A stretch of 64,000 nucleotides of DNA, taken from positions 1-64,000 of the forward strand of contig NZ_NFMB01000009.1 of assembly GCF_002161215.1 (NCBI RefSeq), in the 5' to 3' direction. The stretch is from Flavonifractor sp. An10. Its GTDB lineage: Bacteria; Bacillota; Clostridia; Oscillospirales; Oscillospiraceae. The notes beneath the pieces are model-generated. The model searched no databases. It worked only from the letters and a program-made list of their open reading frames with translations, and was not told the origin of the DNA. The stretch's first letter is position 1. The number at the start of each line of letters is the position of its first letter. A program made the translations under genes and the position numbers. This document shows, in pieces, positions 59,929 to 64,000 of the stretch.

Positions 59929-62550
59929 GTGGCGGGACTGAAAAAGCTGGGAATATTCGTGCTGATCCTGGCCCTGCTGGGCTGCGGCACGGCCCTGCTG
60001 TTCTGGGATATCGGGGCGGACTGCCTGTCCGTCCTGCGCACCGGGACGGGAAGGGCGGAATATCTGCTCGCCGCCTCCGACGCAGAGGGCGGCATCTATG
60101 CCCTGGGCCGGACTGACCGGGGCTATCAGCTGGTGGTCGGTGATCAGACCGGCCGGCGAACCGGGGTATGGCGGCTGACGGCGGAGGGCCTGCCCGAGGA
60201 GAGCACGCCCGCCCTGCTCTACCCGGCGGCAGGCGGAGCGGTCTACCTGGGCCTCTACAACACGGAGGAGGAGACCCGCCTGGAGCTCTACCGGATCACG
60301 CAGGAGGGCGCGGCGGCGGAGCTGCTGCTCAGCGAGCCCTGCCCGGGCGGAAACCTCCAGGATCAGATGTCGGCCTTGACCCTGTCCAGCTTCTCCCAGG
60401 TGGACAGCGTGGTCACCTTTGCCCTGCTCCGGGGTGATACCGCCGAGTTTTACCAGCGAACCAGCGCCTCCAGCGGCCTGGAGCAGACAGAGAGTGTGGA
60501 GCAGCCCGGCCTGCGTGCCGCCCTGGCCCTGTCCGACGGCACTCTGGTGCTGGCCGCCGGGGACAGTCTGATCCGCACCGACCGGGAGCCCATCCCCCTG
60601 ACGGACGGGGAGAATATCATACAGCTGACCCAGGCTGGTACAGGCGTTTACTACGTGGACGGTGCCAGTCTTGAGGTGTTTTATGCCGACTTTGCCGACT
60701 GGCAGCCCTATTCCTACCTGACCCTGGAAAAAGACGCCTACGATCTGGATGCATGCAGCGATCTGCATCTGACCCGGGACGGGGATGTCCTGCTGCTGAT
60801 GGAGGGCCGCCGCCTGCTGCTGGATCGGGGAAGCGTGGTGTCGGATCTCAGCGGGATGCTCTATCGCCCGGCGGCCCAGTGCGGGCTGATCCTGGCGGGG
60901 ATGGCCGCGGCGGTGGCGGCGGTCACCGTCTTGCTGTGGTACGCGGTGTGTGAGCAGCGCAGATTCCGTCTGCCCCTGCTGCTGCGCTGGGGCGTGCTGA
61001 CGGCTGCGGCAGCCGCCCTGGGCGTGGGCATCCTGGTGCGGGGGGCGGTGCTCCCCGTCAGCCGGACGTCGGCGGAGCGGGAGGCCGCCGGGCTGACCGG
61101 CGCCGTCACCGCGCAGCTGCTCCAGACCCTCCCCATGGACGACGCGGAGCTCCCGGATCGCCTGGGAGACAGCCTGGCCGGGGCGGAGGGCGGACTCTAT
61201 GCCGACACGGCCGTATCGGTGTATCGGGTGGACGAGAGCGGCGTCTGGACGCTGGAGCGGGACAATGCCGGCCGGGCGGCCGGCCTGCGGGCGGAGCTGA
61301 GTCCCAGCTTCGACCGAAGCCGGGCGGAGGAGGCCAGGACAGATGGCTCTGTGTTCTGGAGCCGCTCCCAGGGGGGCGAGACCCGCTATCTTCTCTACCG
61401 GACGGAGGGGGATCTCCTGCTGGCAGTGGATGTGGACGGGAGCGCCCTGCTGGAGCACGGGCGGAGCAGCTGCCGGTGGATGATCCAGGGCCTGACGGCG
61501 CTGGCCGTGCTCCTCACCGCGGTCTCCCTGGCCATTTTGTGCTGGATCACCATCGGCCTGCGCCGGGCGCTCCGCGGCATGGAGCGGCTGGCGGCGGGAG
61601 AGCGGGATGTGGCCGTAAGGCTGGGCGGCGGCGATGAGCTGACCAGCCTGGCCGACGATGTGAACGCCCTGTCCGCCGCCCTCCAGGACGTGGATCGGCA
61701 GCAGAGCGAGCTGGCCCAGTCCTACCGCCGGTTCGTGCCGGAGCGGGTGCTGTCCCTGCTGGGAAAGACCAGCATCCTGGAGGTGGATAAGCAGACCTTT
61801 GTCTCCCGCCACCTGGCGGCCATGATGCTCTCCTTCCACTTCCCGAACCAGGTGTATGAGAAGAGCGGACGGGAGCTGTTCGACAACCTCAACGAGGTCA
61901 TCGAGCGCACCGCGTCCATCGTCAACAGCAAGGGCGGGGCGGTCTTCAACTTCGCCTACGACGGCTACGACGCGGTGTTTGAGGGTGGCAGCGCCGCGGC
62001 GGTGAGCACCGCCGTGGCGGTGCAGCAGGAGATCCTGGAGCTGAACCGGGAGCGGGAGGCGGAGGGACGTCCCCCGGTGGAGGTGCGCATCGCCCTGGAC
62101 GAAGGGGACGTGATGCTGGGCGTGGTGGGCGACGAGAACCAGATCGAGCCCGCCTCCATCTCCGCCAGCTTCTCGGTGGCCCGCCATCTGGTGGCGCTGT
62201 GCGGCCGGCTGGAGGCCAACATCCTGTGCACCGAGGCGGTGCTGGACGGGGCCAGGGGCTATGGCAGCCGGTATATGGGCAAGTGCCTGGAGAGGGGCCA
62301 GCCCGTCCGCACCTACGAGATTTTTGACGGGGATCCCTACGACATCCGCAAGGTGAAGGAGGCCACCGGCAGCCGCTTCTCTGAGGGGGTCTACGCCCTG
62401 TACAGCCGGGATTTCTCCAAGGCCAAGCGCATCTTCCTGAGCCTGGTTCACCACAATACCGGGGACGGAGGGGCCCGCTATTACCTGTACCTGGCCGACC
62501 GCCTGGAAAAGCGGCCGGAGGAGGAGATCAGCCTGGATTCCGGCCTGTGA
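59929..62550 (+). CDS. Four-pass sensor with HAMP and degenerate class III cyclase domain
   Basis: 873 residues; GTG start at 59929 after GGAGGTGAGG. Segments: TM 5-27; extracytoplasmic beta-rich region about 28-320; TM 321-343 and 350-375; Cache-like region about 376-515; TM 518-544; HAMP 545-595; cyclase fold about 600-800; TPR-like tail. The cyclase domain keeps AYDGYDAVF (second metal Asp region) and VRIALDEGDVMLGVVGD. The first metal motif FxDI is LSFHF, without Asp, and the VNxAxR stretch is SFSVAR with Ser for Asn. It is probably a catalytically dead or altered cyclase used as a sensor. Confidence 0.75.
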   Translation: MAGLKKLGIFVLILALLGCGTALLFWDIGADCLSVLRTGTGRAEYLLAASDAEGGIYALGRTDRGYQLVVGDQTGRRTGVWRLTAEGLPEESTPALLYPAAGGAVYLGLYNTEEETRLELYRITQEGAAAELLLSEPCPGGNLQDQMSALTLSSFSQVDSVVTFALLRGDTAEFYQRTSASSGLEQTESVEQPGLRAALALSDGTLVLAAGDSLIRTDREPIPLTDGENIIQLTQAGTGVYYVDGASLEVFYADFADWQPYSYLTLEKDAYDLDACSDLHLTRDGDVLLLMEGRRLLLDRGSVVSDLSGMLYRPAAQCGLILAGMAAAVAAVTVLLWYAVCEQRRFRLPLLLRWGVLTAAAAALGVGILVRGAVLPVSRTSAEREAAGLTGAVTAQLLQTLPMDDAELPDRLGDSLAGAEGGLYADTAVSVYRVDESGVWTLERDNAGRAAGLRAELSPSFDRSRAEEARTDGSVFWSRSQGGETRYLLYRTEGDLLLAVDVDGSALLEHGRSSCRWMIQGLTALAVLLTAVSLAILCWITIGLRRALRGMERLAAGERDVAVRLGGGDELTSLADDVNALSAALQDVDRQQSELAQSYRRFVPERVLSLLGKTSILEVDKQTFVSRHLAAMMLSFHFPNQVYEKSGRELFDNLNEVIERTASIVNSKGGAVFNFAYDGYDAVFEGGSAAAVSTAVAVQQEILELNREREAEGRPPVEVRIALDEGDVMLGVVGDENQIEPASISASFSVARHLVALCGRLEANILCTEAVLDGARGYGSRYMGKCLERGQPVRTYEIFDGDPYDIRKVKEATGSRFSEGVYALYSRDFSKAKRIFLSLVHHNTGDGGARYYLYLADRLEKRPEEEISLDSGL

Positions 62551-62578
62551 CTGCGCCAAACTGGGGAGGTCTTGCACC

Positions 62579-62983
62579 ATGGGAATCACACAATTTGACA
62601 TCATCCGGCAGCAGGCGGAGGCGGCCGCGAAAAACGCGGTGAGCCGGGCGTCGGCCAGCCTGCGCCGGGACACCAGCCTGGTGAACCAGGCCTCCCGGCT
62701 CACGGGGAAGGCCATCCGGGAGGGGGAGGCCGCGGTGAAGCGGGCGGCCGGGAGAGACCGCCGGCGGACGGCCGGCGAACCCCGGGCCACGGCGGCCGCC
62801 GACCGGCCCCGGCCCCGGCAGGCGGCGGACGGCTATGTGCGCCGCTCCCCGGTGCAGCCCATCCATGAGGCGGCGGACTACCGGAGCCGGCTGCTCCGCC
62901 GGGGGGTGGGGGCCGTGCTTCTGCTGGCCGCGGTCTGCGCGGGCGTGATTCTGCTGTTCCGGCTGGGCATCTTTGCGTGGTAA
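62579..62983 (+). CDS. Tail-anchored membrane protein, CIS operon
   Basis: 134 residues; ATG at 62579 after GGGGAGGTC. The first 95 residues are a basic, Ala/Arg-rich helical region; residues about 111-131 are one hydrophobic segment (GAVLLLAAVCAGVILLFRLG) ending at the C-terminus. So the basic part faces the cytoplasm. No family recognised. With the flanking membrane proteins it could link the CIS baseplate to the membrane. Confidence 0.7.
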   Translation: MGITQFDIIRQQAEAAAKNAVSRASASLRRDTSLVNQASRLTGKAIREGEAAVKRAAGRDRRRTAGEPRATAAADRPRPRQAADGYVRRSPVQPIHEAADYRSRLLRRGVGAVLLLAAVCAGVILLFRLGIFAW

Positions 62984-63015
62984 AGCCTTTCACGGATACA
63001 TAGGGGGATATACCT

Positions 63016-64000
63016 TTGCTGAGTTATCTGCTGCGACAACTGACCAACTCCTTCGGGATCTTTTTCCGCACCATCCGGGCCTTCTTCACCCGGAAGCTGG
63101 TGGGGGTGTGGTCTTATCTGCGCCGCATCACCAACTTCTCCCGGCAGGCCACCAAGGTGGCCTCCGCCTCCCTCCAGGGGGCGGCCGCGGCGGTGAAGAA
63201 GCCCACCAGGCGGGAGGACTATATTGAGACCCGGCGGCTGTTCATCTCCAAGTCCTTCCTGATCCTGCTGGCCATCGGGGTGGTGCTGCTGGCCCTGCTG
63301 ATCTACTTTGTGATCTGGCCCTTCCTGCTGCGCACCTTCTTCACCGCCCGCCTCTGGCAGGACGATCCGGAGCTGGAGACATGGTCGGGCCGGGTTGTCA
63401 TCTATTACGACGAGGCCAAGAAGAATCCCAGGTACAGCGGCACCCTGCAGGACGGCCTCCTCCAGGGCCGGGGCACGGAGTATGACGAGGACGGCCTGCT
63501 GGTCTATGAGGGGAACTTTGTGGACGGCCTCTATGACGGTACCGGCTCCCGGTATGAGGCGGGTGTGCTGGTCTATCAGGGGGATTTCTCCGCCGGCACG
63601 GCCAACGGCATGGGCACCGCCTATTCCGACGGGGTTATGTGCTATGAGGGGGCCTTTGTGAACGGCCTCTACAAGGGAGAGGGCACCGAGTACAACGCCG
63701 ACGGCTCCGTCCGGTACAAGGGCTCCTTCTCCGCCGGGGTGTACGAGGGGGTGGGCACGGCCTACTATTCCAGCGGCACCCGGGCCTACGTGGGCAATTT
63801 CTCCGGTGGCCTCTACGAGGGGGAGGGCACCGAGTACAACGCCGACGGCTCTGTCCGGTACAAGGGCTCCTTTGCCGGGGGCCTCTACGACGGCACCGGC
63901 ACCCGCTTCCTGGACAATGGCGACCAGATCCAGGCCGAGTTCACCGCCGGGGCCGCCAACGGCGCCATCCAGTGGTACCGGAGCGGCAAGCTGTGGTACG
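63016..64000 (+). CDS. MORN-repeat membrane protein, 3' end outside window
   Basis: The frame runs from a TTG at 63016 (AGGGGGATA upstream) to the window edge without a stop, over 328 codons. Residues 1-78 are basic and helical; 79-105 are one membrane segment (SFLILLAIGVVLLALLIYFV); from about 135 on there are at least seven MORN repeats (YEGNFVDGLYDGTG, YKGSFSAGVYEGVG and like). MORN repeats bind lipids or proteins. Two copies with NADGSVRYKGSF are nearly identical in DNA. Orientation suggests repeats outside the membrane or bound to its face. Confidence 0.85.
   Translation, partial: MLSYLLRQLTNSFGIFFRTIRAFFTRKLVGVWSYLRRITNFSRQATKVASASLQGAAAAVKKPTRREDYIETRRLFISKSFLILLAIGVVLLALLIYFVIWPFLLRTFFTARLWQDDPELETWSGRVVIYYDEAKKNPRYSGTLQDGLLQGRGTEYDEDGLLVYEGNFVDGLYDGTGSRYEAGVLVYQGDFSAGTANGMGTAYSDGVMCYEGAFVNGLYKGEGTEYNADGSVRYKGSFSAGVYEGVGTAYYSSGTRAYVGNFSGGLYEGEGTEYNADGSVRYKGSFAGGLYDGTGTRFLDNGDQIQAEFTAGAANGAIQWYRSGKLWY

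Noticed and set aside
37885-64000. Intact prophage
   Set aside because: No capsid, portal, terminase, integrase, holin or lysin gene is seen, and the tail genes are in CIS order with J-type pairs and a LysM cap.

Overview
The window is GC-rich chromosomal DNA that reads like a Gram-positive anaerobe of the Clostridia, most likely an Oscillospiraceae-type gut bacterium. Supporting signs are sigma-A promoters with 16-18 bp spacers, AGGAGG-type ribosome binding sites, frequent GTG and TTG starts, a class III fructose bisphosphatase, BlaI/BlaR1, a FeoA-FeoB fusion with a Cys-rich partner, and 2-hydroxyacyl-CoA dehydratase activators. The placement is inferred from gene content; no rRNA or tRNA gene was seen.

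Region 1 (1-37,653) is ordinary chromosome of short, often divergent units. In order it holds a truncated transglutaminase-like gene, a zinc-ribbon membrane protein, fbp, a TPR/DUF4261-like protein, a multi-hairpin intergenic element, a TauE/SafE transporter, a patatin-like protein, a ferredoxin-type aldo/keto reductase, a PHP hydrolase, phosphoketolase and a MATE pump. It continues with a split acyl-CoA dehydratase activator system with a GNAT gene between its parts, a DUF1700/DUF4097 envelope pair, an LTA-synthase-like sulfatase, BlaR1/BlaI, an XRE/DUF2975 pair, a sirtuin, feoAB, a solitary PD-(D/E)XK-like nuclease, a radical SAM protein, corA with a long structured leader, citrate synthase, a 5'-nucleotidase-like surface protein and a methyltransferase. 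A strong terminator closes it.

Region 2 (37,817 to beyond 64,000) is one long same-strand, tightly packed operon for a contractile injection system (CIS). Its promoter is followed by a degenerate receiver domain, three unrecognised proteins, one sheath, three tube-type proteins, a tail-assembly-chaperone gene with a candidate programmed -1 frameshift (T TTT TTG) into a DUF6760-like tail, and a 1311-residue protein with 123-residue repeats. Then come a LysM tube-cap protein, a gp27-like hub, a gp5-like spike, a gp25 wedge, two J/gp6-like baseplate proteins, a gpI-like protein and a 592-residue protein ending in an Ig-like domain. The last four genes look regulatory or membrane-bound: a kinase-like (probably pseudokinase) protein, a four-pass sensor with HAMP and a degenerate class III cyclase domain, a tail-anchored protein, and a membrane protein with MORN repeats cut by the window edge.

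The structural genes can account for a sheath, tube, spike and baseplate. The three consecutive membrane proteins and the apparently dead signalling domains suggest a particle attached to, or gated at, the cytoplasmic membrane rather than a plain released particle. No PAAR protein, AAA+ ATPase or obvious toxin is visible; they may lie past 64,000. The CIS operon, and within it the frameshift, the repeat protein and the sensor module, is the part that best fits a little-described system.
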